From Acorus gramineus (lineage: Eukaryota; Streptophyta; Magnoliopsida; Acorales; Acoraceae), in contig JAUJYN010000012.1 in NCBI GenBank assembly GCA_030737835.1, forward strand, positions 8,307,003 through 8,371,002: a DNA stretch of 64,000 bases, given 5' to 3'. The position numbers and the translations under genes are program-made. Positions 27,601-38,169 of this stretch are shown here, piece by piece. The notes under the pieces were generated by a model. The model was not told the DNA's origin. It did not search any database and saw nothing but the letters and a program-made list of their open reading frames with translations. Each line of letters begins with the position of its first letter. Position 1 is the first letter of the stretch.

Positions 27601-30600
27601 AAATATAATGTATTGCACAACCATATACTATTTAACAAGAGTCTCAACCAAAATCAGCAACCCACACAGAATATTTTCATCTCCTACAAGCCCAAACAAT
27701 TATTGTTCAAAATCAGGAGTTCCATATGATGACACAAAATATCTGATTGTATCATGTTTAACTCATCTCACATTTTAAGGCTAGGAATTCTTACAAATGT
27801 CCCATTTCGCATGATATAATAATAAGTTTCAGATCAATCTTGGTATAATTTGTGGATGAATAACTACAGGTAATATTCATAAACTATTAACATGCAGTGA
27901 TTGAAATGCTTCATTATCACAGGGCTCAAATTAAGTATCCTCCAAGAAAACTCATGTTCTTATGAGCTCAAGTAGCCACCTTATGACATGCAGCCATTTG
28001 CAAATCAACAGGGAAACAGTTAATATCCATTATTAGAAACAACATTAAAAAAAAAGCAACATATCCTAAAAAGGAAAGACAAGAATGGCTGGTCTGAAAC
28101 AAAATTCTTGCACAGTCAGAGTAAAAAATGGTAGCCTATGTATCCTTAGAATGGCCAACATATTTGATTTTGGACACAGAATAGTTTTTTTTATATATAA
28201 GAATACATAATAGTTTGTCTTTAATGTTTTATTTTTGTTTTTTTATTTTGCCTTTTGTTTTGCTTTCCTTAGTAGCTAGGTGTTTGTTTGGTTATATAAG
28301 TCTAATTTGAGGCTCATTAAAGTAGTTTGGTTATTTGATAGTTGAAATATAAATTTAGGGATCTATTTAAAATAATTGTATTAACTTTTTTGTGAGAAAA
28401 AGGTTTGGTAATTGATAAATTTTGGAGTCCAACTTGTATTATCGCTTTTAAATTTTGCATCAACTTTATCCGAATTTCAGATTTATTTTCCTTCTCTCCC
28501 TTTCAAATCCAAGAATTTCCTTCAGATACAAGGGCGTATCAGAACTGAAGATGGATATCACCCTCCCTGACTCTGCGGCTGCTGCTGCGTAATTATCTTA
28601 TCAAGCACCCATAATTCTTTCTAACATTGTACTTAACATGTACCAGCAAAAATGACTAACAAGCTTCAGCTGAGTGAAACATGATTGCTGCATAACTGGA
28701 CCAACAGATGGGGACCTGTATATGCTCATATTGGTCAAGTTATACTAAGAAACCATGACTCTGTCTATGATTTCCAAATAACGTATCTTCAAGTGATCAT
28801 TGGACAAACTTAAACAATGATGCTACTTCGCAATCCAGTCCACTAGCAAGAATGACAACCGCAAGCATAGTCAAACCTATTCAAATCATGTCATCAAGCA
28901 AGACAAAGAGATTAAAACTACATAACAAGGAGTTCTTTTCTCCTGATTTTGAGGCACCATCTGTTTTCCAACAACCATACCAACACACCAATTCCATGTC
29001 CATTTCAGATCATGGAAATAGGCTTTCTCCTTTTCTTTGTCCAATGCAAAAGTCTGCACATTTGCTGAATATACAAACAATTCTTTAGCAGCAACAAATA
29101 TACTGAAACAAATAACTTTCAGTATTCCATGTCCACATCAAGTAACTTTCAATAACTTTTTCTAGAATTTGCAACCAAGAGATCTCGAGTCCCATCATTT
29201 AACTACCAAAAAATATAACTTTCAAAATAATCTTGGGTAATCAAAGGACAACCACACGCCATCTGCAATGTAAGGAATTTCAAGAGAGTACTTCACAGAA
29301 CATGTATAAGTGCAAGTTTAAATGGCACACGTCAGACAGTGCAAATTTTGCTACACCTTTGAGAGAAAGCAGTCAGGGTTATACATATAGACATAAAAGA
29401 CAAGCAAAAATACTTCATGGAAAATAAATTCAGGCCACCTTATAAAATAGTGACTGGAAGCATTTGATTTTAGTATGTAGTTATGTACCAAGTTAAGAGA
29501 CCCCCTACAGATAAATCTGGCAAAAAGAAAATAAACCAACCTTTTGAAGAAGCCAGCAACAGTTACCAAGACAGAAACATTCAGCTGAATCAAACCTGCC
29601 CAGATAGGCTCCGCACCGATTGATGCATCACCAGGAGGGCAGGTACCTGATTTTAAATCAATAACAGTGGGTTTCACATCACTAGCAGTCTTTGCAGGGC
29701 TTTTCACATCAGCATCAAATTTTGAGTTTGCTCCATCTTTAACATCTATCTTGTCAACTTTAATTGAGGTATTACAATCAGTGGCAGCATCAACAGGATC
29801 CTTTGAATCGGGCCCTGTATGATCCAATTTGGATACAAAATTATCAGAATTCTTTTCATCAGATGATGGCATAGCATGAACCTTTTCACCTTCACCATTC
29901 AGATTCTCAAATGGAGGCTCAGAATCGAGAGCCTCCATAAACTCATCTAAAGAAACTATAGGAGGAAGGTCTTCCGCATCCTTCAATTCATCAACCATTA
30001 ACTCTTGCATATAATCTGCCTTTTCATTATTAAGTTCAGTTACATCACCTAGGACGCCATGACCTTGTGAACTGACCTTCTCCTCTATTGCCGCCCCTCC
30101 TGATGTCTCGATTACATTTGGCTTGGGTGAAATTTTTCCTTCCTTTTTACGAGATTCTATTTCATTAGCTCTGGGTGGCATTTGAGTTAGCAAGTTAGAC
30201 CCTAAAGCAACCTCCACTGAAGCACTGTCATCTCTTTCAACCTCTACTTGAAATTCGCCTTTATGAGTTTTCTTGACCAAACGTCTAGTATCTACTTCTG
30301 AATCAACCAAGATCACCATCTGTGCAAATTCTTTGGCTTTGGCTGTCCTCCATTCAGATAACTCCTTCGACGCAAGCTCCTCCGCAGTCATACTACAAAG
30401 TCGCTCAGGCACAATATCCCCAGACATTACTCGCTCCCTCAACTCTGGGTTACTAGAATCTTTTAGGTTGAACAATAGAGACCTTCCCTTCTCCTTATAC
30501 TTCTTATTGACACCACTATATAATTTGAAAAGCTCTGCTTCAATTTGTGTTGCCAAAGACTGAGGAGATTGAGAGATTAATTTCTTTTTATCACTTACAA

Positions 30601-32026
30601 CTTGCTTAGGTTCGATTTTTTGGGTGACTACATCAGGTTCGATTTTTTGGGTGACTACATCAGGTTCGGTTTTTTGGGTGACTACATCAGGTTCGGTTTT
30701 TTGGGTGACTACATCAGGTTCCAACTTGGGTCTTTTACAATTATTACCTGCCTGATCTTCAACTAGATGAACATCAAGTTCAGATGCCCAGGAAAGCCCA
30801 TTTCCTTGCAAAAGCTCATCTTTTATGAAAAAGTTGTCACTGAATGAAACTTCATCATCTAGCAACACGTGTTTCAGTTCAAAATCTTCCCCATCACAAT
30901 TCCACGTCTTTGCAGAGTTACTTGTATCTTCAGCCATAAGGATTTTACTGGAAAAAATTTCACCTTCACGGTACTTCTGAGCAGCATCTGGATTGGTGGA
31001 AGTTAATGTTCCTGACAAATCACCTTTGGAAGTCTTCTGATCAACATCCTGATCATGAAAGGTCAAAGTCCCCGAAGTCCTATCTGGCAAATGTGATGTA
31101 GCAGTCTCCGTGGCTGAAGAAATTGATTCACCAGACTGCATGACCACATCAGCTTGCGTTGGTGTGCTTGCAGAGCAAATCAAAGAATTCTTATCCTCAG
31201 TAGGCTGATCACTCTGCTGCTGATTATTCTGAGAAGTTTTCTCAACAGCTGGCTGCTGTCTCTGCTTGTGATCGCTCGAAGAACTTTTCTCCTCAGCTGG
31301 CAGCTTGACTTGCTGCTCTGAAACTAAGGCTAAAGCTGCAGTTAAAGACTCCCTTAGTTTTGCCCTGACAGCTTCAGATAATTCATTCCCACCCTTCGGT
31401 GAGGGTTCTGCCGGTGCAGGCCGCTTGTTTGATGACGGTAATGGCTGCGGGCCAAAATTTACAGGAAATGAATTATGGACTTTTCGTGACGCTTCCCCAT
31501 ATGTAGTTCGCTTCTTTGTGATTGGTGGATGTTTCGGCCCAGAATTAATTGGCATGACCTTAGGTGATGGTTCCATTTGTGTTGATCGCTTATTTGCTAT
31601 TGTTGACAACTGCTGCCACGTCATCAAATTCATTGGCATCCCATATGGAAACTTGGGGGATGTCTCCATTGGTGAAGCTTGTTTGGTTGCCATTGGAAAC
31701 TGCTGTGGACCACGATTTACATGCATCACAGACTGCTGGATTGACAGCTGCTGTGACCCTGTGTTTACAGACATGGAATTTGGGATCCTGGGCATTGGTT
31801 CTGTATGTGCAGCTGGTCTAGTTGTCAAAGAGTGCAATTGCTGTGATCCAGGATTGAAGACTATGGTGCTCTTAGGTAACAATTCTGTCTGTGCAGTTTG
31901 CCTGTTGCTTACCTGTTGCAATCCCAGGCTAATGGGTAAGGCAGATTGGCCATTGGATGATGGTTCCACAGGCGGATTTTGTCTATGTTCAAATTGCAAC
32001 TGATGTGGACCCATGTTAAGCGACAT
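24634..32026 (-). CDS. SPOC and TFIIS central domain protein (PHF3/DIDO/Bye1-like)
   Basis: This is a nuclear protein of the class that binds elongating RNA polymerase II. Exons on the minus strand are 32026-29541 (ATG; upstream acceptor CAG at 32028), 26477-26357, 25759-25700 and 25623-24634 (stop TAA). They total 3657 nt, 1218 aa, with all phases consistent. Residues 1 to about 215 hold roughly eight degenerate repeats built around GPQQL...K-R...EPSPK. Residues about 434-475 contain a perfect 27-bp minisatellite (EPDVVTQKT). Residues about 481-594 match the TFIIS M domain (LATQIEAELFKLY, LRERVMSGDI, LASKELSEWRTAKAKE). The SPOC domain runs from about 807 (PIWAGLIQLNVSVLVTVAGF) across exons 3 and 4 to about 950 (LIGVVIWRKP). 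The C-terminus has the acidic DDDDVPPGFGP motif and long proline/glutamine tracts. No PHD finger is seen. The donor after GIM (26356) is GTCTCT, which is weak. The large intron 26478-29540 holds an odd composition island. Confidence 0.92.
28170..28610 (+). other. plus-strand-like insert inside SPOC intron
   Basis: Within an intron that is A-rich on the plus strand, as expected for a minus-strand gene, this segment is strongly T-rich. It ends with a CT-rich leader and a short open frame from the ATG at 28550-28552: MDITLPDSAAAAA, then a stop (28589-28591). It looks like a promoter and 5' leader fragment of another gene inserted in the opposite orientation. No inverted or direct terminal repeats were identified, and the function is unknown. 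Confidence 0.35.
30609..30716 (-). repeat. coding minisatellite, four 27-bp units
   Basis: Four adjacent 27-bp units start at 30609, 30636, 30663 and 30690 and encode EPDVVTQK(T/I) repeats in the SPOC/TFIIS protein. Units 1-2 and 3-4 form two near-identical pairs that differ by one base (cgat versus cggt). The period is a multiple of three, so copy-number change would keep frame. Confidence 0.9.
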
Positions 32027-32746
32027 GCTGAAAATATCCGGCACTCGTACAGCACAGACAAAGACGACTTTTTTTTATTATATCAGCAGTGTCCAAACTT
32101 CACACAGCATGCCTCCTGGAAATTGCTTGAACCAAATGACTGTTCACATCCCCCAAAAAAAAAATATTCTCATCATAGGATTCTAGGGGAAATATAGTTA
32201 TAGTCACAGAAGGAAAGACTACACTCAACAATCTAAGTAACAAACATGTAACACAAAATCTAAAGCACATAGAAAATAAATATAGGCCTCATATCTGAAG
32301 TATAAAGAGTTCAATATAATATCCATGATGCAGAACTCTGTTTTCCTTATACTGATATGTGACTATCTGAAGCCACCAGGTAATGCTAACTTAACTAAGT
32401 GAAGTTACCCAATGGAAACAAGTATATGGCAAAAAACCAAAATGAAGTGAATCACTGGCTTATACTTTTTCAAAGTCTTATTTCTCTATATGAAACATGG
32501 CGTGTCACCAAACAGGAAATTGGTGACATCAATAAACATGGATGGAAGGGCATTTCAAACGTAACTAAAACTTAACAAAAGAGACACACAAATCTAATAA
32601 AGGAATCTCACTAAATATAATCGACAACAACGAGCTAAGTCTAAACATGAACATAAAGTACATTCAAAATGTCAAATACGAAAAAATTTTAAAAATAAAT
32701 AAATGTCACCTTAGAACAGCAACATGCCATAAGCTTATTTCTATCA

Positions 32747-33374
32747 TTCTCATTTTCTTCCAACCCACATATTTTTTGTTAAAAACTGAGAATCTTCAAA
32801 TTCAAAACATGGGATTTGTACAGATCACCAAATATGCCTATATTTTTAAAAATATATATATTTTATAAAAAAAATTATGCCAAGTGGTAACATTTCTCAT
32901 ATTTTCAAATAAGAGGGAGATCTAACTTATAGAGAGGGTGAATCCCAACTTCTCCTCTTGATAAAAAACAAAAAAAAACAAGTTCAACCTAACAGAACCC
33001 CGAAAGAAGTCAAATTCAACAAAACGTCATATATTTTCAGTCTCCATTTAAAAAACAAAGAAACCCACATCAGATTACAAAAAAGATCAAATTTTTACAT
33101 AACCCTATATTCCAAACAAGTCATCCCAACAAGAAAACCCAATCAATATAAAAAACCGCTCATATTCATCAAAACCTCTCAACCAATACATATAACACAC
33201 CCTCTCCCCCCCCCCCCAACCAACCAAACAACAAAGCAGATAAAAAACCATAACCCTAGACGCCATTTCAGGTCCGGATTCAAAACCTAGGGCGGGGTGA
33301 GGCAAGATAAGATTTACCTGCGAATAACCAACGGCAGGGAATCGCAAAATCGGTGATGATGCGAAGAAACCCTA
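32747..33374 (-). repeat. duplicated gene leader, copy A (SPOC/TFIIS gene)
   Basis: This segment covers the end of 5' UTR exon 1, the donor and about 570 bases of intron 1. It matches 48474-49050 in the same orientation through a series of blocks: aaaactgagaatcttcaaat, aaaacatgggattt, aagaaaacccaatcaatata, ttcaggtcc then gattcaaaacctaggg, and gcgaagaaaccctag. The blocks are collinear with small indels. A 12-base C-run sits at 33206-33217. Confidence 0.85.
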
Positions 33375-33455
33375 GCGAGAGTCGGCGGACGATGAGAGTG
33401 AGCCACGCTTGTTGGATGAAGAGACCAGAAAAAAATAAAAATTGTATTTTTGAAG
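33318..33455 (-). other. 5' UTR exon 1 of the SPOC/TFIIS gene
   Basis: On the minus strand a donor reads TTCGCAG then GTAAAT at 33317/33318. The CDS exon starts one base before the ATG after an acceptor at 32028, so a noncoding first exon is required. Its 5' end is set about 25-30 bases below the TATA box and is approximate. Intron 1 is then 32028-33317. The exon shares sequence with the leader of the RING gene. Confidence 0.6.
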
Positions 33456-33480
33456 GTTTCGATTTCGGAGAGAGAGTATC

Positions 33481-33488
33481 CTTTTATA
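33481..33488 (-). promoter_or_regulatory. TATA box of the SPOC/TFIIS gene
   Basis: The minus strand reads TATAAAAG here, followed by a purine/pyrimidine leader (GGATACTCTCTCTCC). The spacing fits a transcription start near 33455. The surrounding AT-rich DNA offers other TATA-like matches, so the exact box is uncertain. Confidence 0.5.
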
Positions 33489-35061
33489 TTTTATATTTTT
33501 ATATTTTTTTTTATTTTTTTGAGAGTCAAACCGAATCCGATTCAAACTCGGGCCGGGCCCGGCCGGTTTTATGACTGGATCGGGCCCGGTGAGTTTGTTA
33601 ACGGATCCGAAATTTTTAACAACTTGATGAATTTGTTTGGGCTCTGTTACACACTGTCATTTTTATAGTCCAAAATATAGTTCTATATACCTCGTTAGAA
33701 ATACAATAAAACATATATCATTGGTTGACGTACATATATCGTTAAATTTTTTCTTACACTTATTAAAAGTGAGTTCATACATTTTTCTATTATCAGAACA
33801 TATACTTTAGTAGACGTTGTTTACTATTTTAGAAAAATGAAAACATGTGTGGTCTGTGTTTTAGACTGTAAAAAGAAACATTTTTCTTTTTTAAACGGAT
33901 AACAAATGGAAAATGTTACACTTTAAAAAAATTTAAGTGTAACAAATGGACTGTAAAAAGGACTGAGTCTTTTTTACAGTAAAAAATGCAAATCATACAT
34001 GTTTTCATTTTTTTTAAAAAAAAATGATAATGTTACATACAACAAAAGGATAATGTTACATACAGCCCCTTTTCCAACTCGAATTTCAACTCACACGTGT
34101 TTTGATTTTTTTTAAAAATAGTATATATTATCTAATGAAGTACATGCTTTTATAAAAAATGAAACATATATTTCAATGACTTGCATGAATGCATTTATAA
34201 AAAATGTAAAAAAATTATATCGAATTATATACCTTATTAATATGATTAGATGACATTAATGAAGCATATGAAATTGGGATTAGGCTTGATTAAATGGACT
34301 TCGGTATAACATCACTTTAAAAATAAGGTGCCTCTACTTGCAACACCAAATCTATTTGCACACCCCCTTCAATGAATATGATAACCCAAGATTCATTAAA
34401 TTTGTTTCGTTTGCTCTCTTGATTTGTATGTCTTTCTTCATGAAATTTACATTTATTTGCAATCTTCTTATATTTGTATTTGTCGTGCGTGTGAGAGAAG
34501 AGGAAAAGAATGAGGAGGTAGTGGTGGACACGGCTGACAAAGGGGAGTGGCCGACCGACAAGGTTGAGGTAACTAGGGGAGAAGTTGTTTTCCATAATAA
34601 GGGAGTGTAAATTAGAAGGACGTGTAAATTCAAATGATACAAATAGAGGTAACATTAAAAATAAGGTGTTTACATTTACCTTTCCAATTTAAGTGACTAA
34701 GTTTGCACGATCTTTGTATTTATTTTGTTTTTAAAATTACACACCCTAATTTGTTTAACATAAGTTCTTCTATCTGAATCGCCTTATCCTCTTGATTCGT
34801 TACTCCTCTTCATCACATGTCTGCCTCCTCTTCATCATCGTCTTCTCTAGCACACATGGTAAATGTGGATTTAAAATTGGACATGGGAAGATGTGCAAAT
34901 GAATGTGAGTCATGTGAGATTTTTTTGTAAAGAAGGTGGGGTGTGCAAATGATGGGGCAAATTATAGGGTGTGCATATCAAAAAAATTTAAATGGATTTT
35001 ACATTATTGTATACATATACAATGGGCGGGATGCAAAGAGAGGCACCTTTATAAATATATA
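33489..35061. other. intergenic AT-rich DNA upstream of the SPOC gene
   Basis: There is a GC-rich patch (gggccgggcccggccgg, about 33551-33567) just upstream of the promoter. AT-rich DNA follows, including one copy of a dispersed repeat family (34025-34210). Open frames near 34317-34655 on both strands are low-complexity with no recognisable product. No gene is supported. Confidence 0.5.
34025..34210 (+). repeat. dispersed AT-rich repeat, ggataatgttacatacagcccc type
   Basis: It begins with a near-tandem doublet of gataatgttacataca (34026 and 34050), followed by agcccc, then A/T-rich DNA with ttttataaaaaatg motifs. The same architecture (gttaca, cagccc or cagctcc, then tttataaaa) recurs near 40240, 41042, 45583, 49582 and in part at 54440. 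The family's class is unknown. Confidence 0.45.
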
Positions 35062-36211
35062 TCTATATCTATACTACCATAAAAAGTACGAGTTGAAGTG
35101 AAAACATTTTAGTCGATTTTATCTCTTAAATTAATTAAAAATACAACTATATCCATAAACAAATATTATCTATATTTGTAATATGATAGATTTTATCTCA
35201 TAAAATATGATTTTATAAAAAAAGATTAAGTATTTTTAATTATTTATGCAATCCATTAATAAATCTTATCCGATGATGGCTTTTTTAAATAAAAATAATG
35301 GATCCAAATACATATAGATAAAAAAAAATGGATCTTAAGAGACTAAAAAATTTGAGAATGATTTCCAAATTTAAAACATTTCGATTTTAATATTCAAAAC
35401 ACATAAAGATAATAATAATTGTTTGTTTATATTAAAATTTGAAAAAAAAATATTATAAGAAACAAAAGATGGTTATTTCTATAAAAAAATAAATAATATA
35501 ATGACCAATTTTTTATTTTTAGAAATTCAAAATACATATGGATAAAAGTAAATCTTGAAAAGAAAAAAAATCAGTTTTAATTATTTTAGAATTTAAAATA
35601 TATTTAATTTTCTTAATCTAGAATGTAGATATAAATGTATCATAAGAAACAAAAAAAAATTGTTATATCTATAAAAAAAAAATCATTTATTTCGGATGAG
35701 TTCCAAAAAAAATATATATAAATACCCAACCTCTCCTATTCAATTTATATATTTTAGTTTCATAGGTCATTATCCCTTTGGAATATGATTTTATATGTTT
35801 TTTTATGTTTTATTTTTTTGTTTATGTTTGATTATGTTTCAGTAATGTTTAAATTCATAGATTTAGATTTTTTGTTTATTTTCTAATAATTATTTTTAAG
35901 GATGATGAATGTGTCTCATTTTCAATATGTTAAAACATTTTATTTGGATATTCTAATCATTTTATTTTTTTAATTCAGGATAATTGAATTATGCATACAA
36001 GAGTTCTCTTCTAGACGCTCATAAAAAGAGTAAGATGTTATTTGTTAATATTTTTATATATTATTTTTAATATCTTATTAATGATTTTATGATGTATTTA
36101 TTGTTTGTAATATTGAATTTATAAAAACATTATACATAATATTCTACATACTTGTTAGAAGAACATAGGAATATACATTTATTACTATAGTTAATTATTA
36201 TTGTTATGTCT

Positions 36212-36375
36212 TGTTATAAATAAGAGAGAGAAAATAATAATGAAACCCTAAAACCCTTGTTCTATTAGAGAGGGACTAAAGCCTTTTATATAATAGTACA
36301 AGATAGTGTTACACGTGTAACACACTAACAAACTAATATCATAACAAACTGATATATAATCTAACACATTTAACA
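36212..36375 (-). repeat. 3' LTR of the TRIM element
   Basis: This 164-bp LTR has terminal TG...CA. It matches the other LTR at 37878-38040 with about a dozen or more scattered differences and small indels visible by eye, so the insertion is not recent. Confidence 0.88.
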
Positions 36376-36384
36376 CCCCCTTCC
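36376..36384 (-). promoter_or_regulatory. polypurine tract, with a second copy at 36499-36506
   Basis: The minus strand reads GGAAGGGGG directly before the 3' LTR start TGTTAAATG. About 125 bases further in, a similar block (ttaaca, then cccctctc on plus, followed by the same ctgaagggt) repeats the LTR/PPT junction, suggesting a duplicated 3' end. Confidence 0.6.
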
Positions 36385-36552
36385 AAATTCTGAAGGGTAA
36401 TACTCTTAGAGTTTACACAAAGATGATAAACTAAAATACTAACAAACATAAGTACCATTAGACTAAAATCACTAAAATATCCTAATACTTATTTAACACC
36501 CCTCTCAAACTCTGAAGGGTGCTTTTGAGTCGCCGTCTGTGTTTTGGAATCC

Positions 36553-36810
36553 ATCACTTCGCTCCCGCTCTTTTTGAGTCAGTCAGAGTCGCTCCTACTC
36601 TTCTTGAGTCAGTCGGAGTCGCTCCCGCTCGTTGAGTCAGTCGGAGTCGCTCCTGCTCTTCTTGAGTCAGTCGGAGTCGCTCCTGCTCTTCTTGAGTCGC
36701 TCCCGCTCGTTGAGTCAGTCGGAGTCGCTCCCGCTCTTTCAGTCAATCAGAGTCGCTCCCGCTCTTTGAGTCAGTCAGAGCCGCTCTTGCTCGTTGAGTC
36801 AGTCAGAGTG
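36553..36810. repeat. tandem array of about nine 28-30-bp units inside the TRIM
   Basis: The unit is gctcc(c/t)gctcttcttgagtcagtcggagtc with length variants. About nine copies run from 36553 to 36810. The array creates an apparent repetitive open frame on the plus strand that is unlikely to be a gene. Confidence 0.85.
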
Positions 36811-36888
36811 TTGGTGGATGGAGACGACGGTGCACGAGGATAACAGCGCACGGAGACTACAGTGCTGCGCATAAACGACGGCGATAGT

Positions 36889-37260
36889 GGATCTCAAAGG
36901 AAGAAGAAGATCCAAGGAAGAGAAGAATGACGATCGCACATAAAGAAGACGTGTGCGGAGGTAGCTATGCTGCATTTAAAAGACGCCACTTGACGAATGA
37001 CGACGACGACAACGGATCTCAAGAAGAAGGAGATCCAAATAAAAGAAGAACGACGACAGCATGCGAAGACGATGTCACGCGGAGACGATGGCGACGATGA
37101 CGGCGATAGCGCACGGAGACAACAGCGCTACGAACAGGATCTCAAGGTATAAAGAGATCCAAGGAATAGAAGAATGATGATGGCACCTGGACGGAGAAGA
37201 AGAAGAAGAAGAAGGCGTAGACGTCTTGCGCGCAGACGGAGAGCGGAGAACCTCGCTGAG
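36889..37260. repeat. three units of about 124 bp inside the TRIM
   Basis: ggatctcaa followed by agatccaa and agaagaa recurs at 36889, 37014 and 37137 (spacing 125 and 123). Each unit also carries gacgatg/gcgcac motifs. This second, longer-period array fills much of the remaining internal region. Confidence 0.7.
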
Positions 37261-37864
37261 AGCGGAGGGCTTTGTATTCAATGGCCCTGGTTTCTCACGT
37301 GATCACGGAACTTAAATTTGATGCGCCCCGAGTCATTGAATTCGATGCAGTAGAACTTGAATTAGGTGAAACCCCGATCAGGGTTTTCTTCATTTCTTTG
37401 ATTTGTGAGATGGGTTTCAACCAGCCACCAAGATAAATAAACAATGATGATGCTTCATCATCAAAATTCAATCTTCTTTTGGAAAGGCCTCTTGATTGTG
37501 ATCATCGCCCACTTTGGCATCTCGTTCATTGAGGAACGGTTGCAGATTATGAGACTTCGCGATGACTCTTTGTGGACAGCGACAACGACATGGACAGACA
37601 GCGAGGTGTGACGGGGACGATGGCGCACGAAGACAATAGTGCGCAAGGAGATACCACGCCGTCGTGATCGGTGACACCATTGGAGACCCACTAAAGGACA
37701 CATCAGGGCCATCGCTCAACATCCTCATCAAGCTCATGGTCGTTGAAATCCGGAGCGTCAACGATCTTGCGAACAAAAGTCCTCCCCTGCTCTGATTGAA
37801 AAACTCCTCGATCGGAGCAGGGAATAAAAGAAAACTTTTATAGATCTAGGGTTTTTGGAGTAGA

Positions 37865-37877
37865 TGCTCTGATACCA
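37865..37877 (-). promoter_or_regulatory. primer-binding site (initiator tRNA-Met)
   Basis: The minus strand reads TGGTATCAGAGCA with no gap from the LTR end. This is the usual plant retroelement site complementary to the 3' end of initiator tRNA-Met, and it fixes the orientation of the element. Confidence 0.88.
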
Positions 37878-38040
37878 TGTTAGAAATAAGAGAGAGAAAA
37901 TAATAATAAAACCCTAAAACCCTTGTTCTATTAGAGATGACTAAAGCCCTTTATATAATAGTCTAAGATAATGTTATACGTGTAATACACTAATAAACTA
38001 ATATCATAACAAACCCATATATAATCTAACACATTTAACA
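37878..38040 (-). repeat. 5' LTR of the TRIM element
   Basis: This 163-bp LTR lies directly beside the tRNA-Met primer-binding site (37865-37877) and is followed by the presumed target duplication tatct (38041-38045). Confidence 0.88.
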
Positions 38041-38151
38041 TATCTTTAGAAGATGATTTTTTTTCATTTTTTATTATTTATGTTTTATTTTTTTATATAT
38101 CCAAAGATTAAGTGTTTTTGTTTGTTTCAAGAATGACTATTTCATTAATTT

Positions 38152-38169
38152 TAATAATAATAATAATAA
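38152..38169. repeat. AAT microsatellite
   Basis: A run of taataataataataataa lies within the right-hand part of the Helitron. Confidence 0.8.

Larger units (their letters stand above)
36212..38040 (-). mobile_element. TRIM/short LARD-type LTR retrotransposon, minus orientation
   Basis: Two direct repeats of 164 and 163 bp (36212-36375 and 37878-38040) both start TGTTA and end AACA on the plus strand. Next to the right-hand LTR, 37865-37877 read on the minus strand gives TGGTATCAGAGCA, the primer-binding site for initiator tRNA-Met. The element therefore runs on the minus strand with its 5' LTR at 37878-38040. A polypurine tract (GGAAGGGGG on minus) abuts the other LTR. Flanking 5-mers are tgtct and tatct (4/5 match). 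The internal region of about 1.5 kb has no gag or pol, only two tandem-repeat arrays and short open frames. It sits inside the Helitron. Confidence 0.88.

Noticed and set aside
31305..32003. 232-residue plus-strand open frame
   Set aside because: Antisense shadow of the repetitive N-terminal SPOC/TFIIS coding exon; the cysteine-rich look comes from reversed CAG/CAA-rich codons.
36553..36810. CRISPR-like regular repeats
   Set aside because: Units are contiguous without unique spacers, in a plant nuclear transposon.
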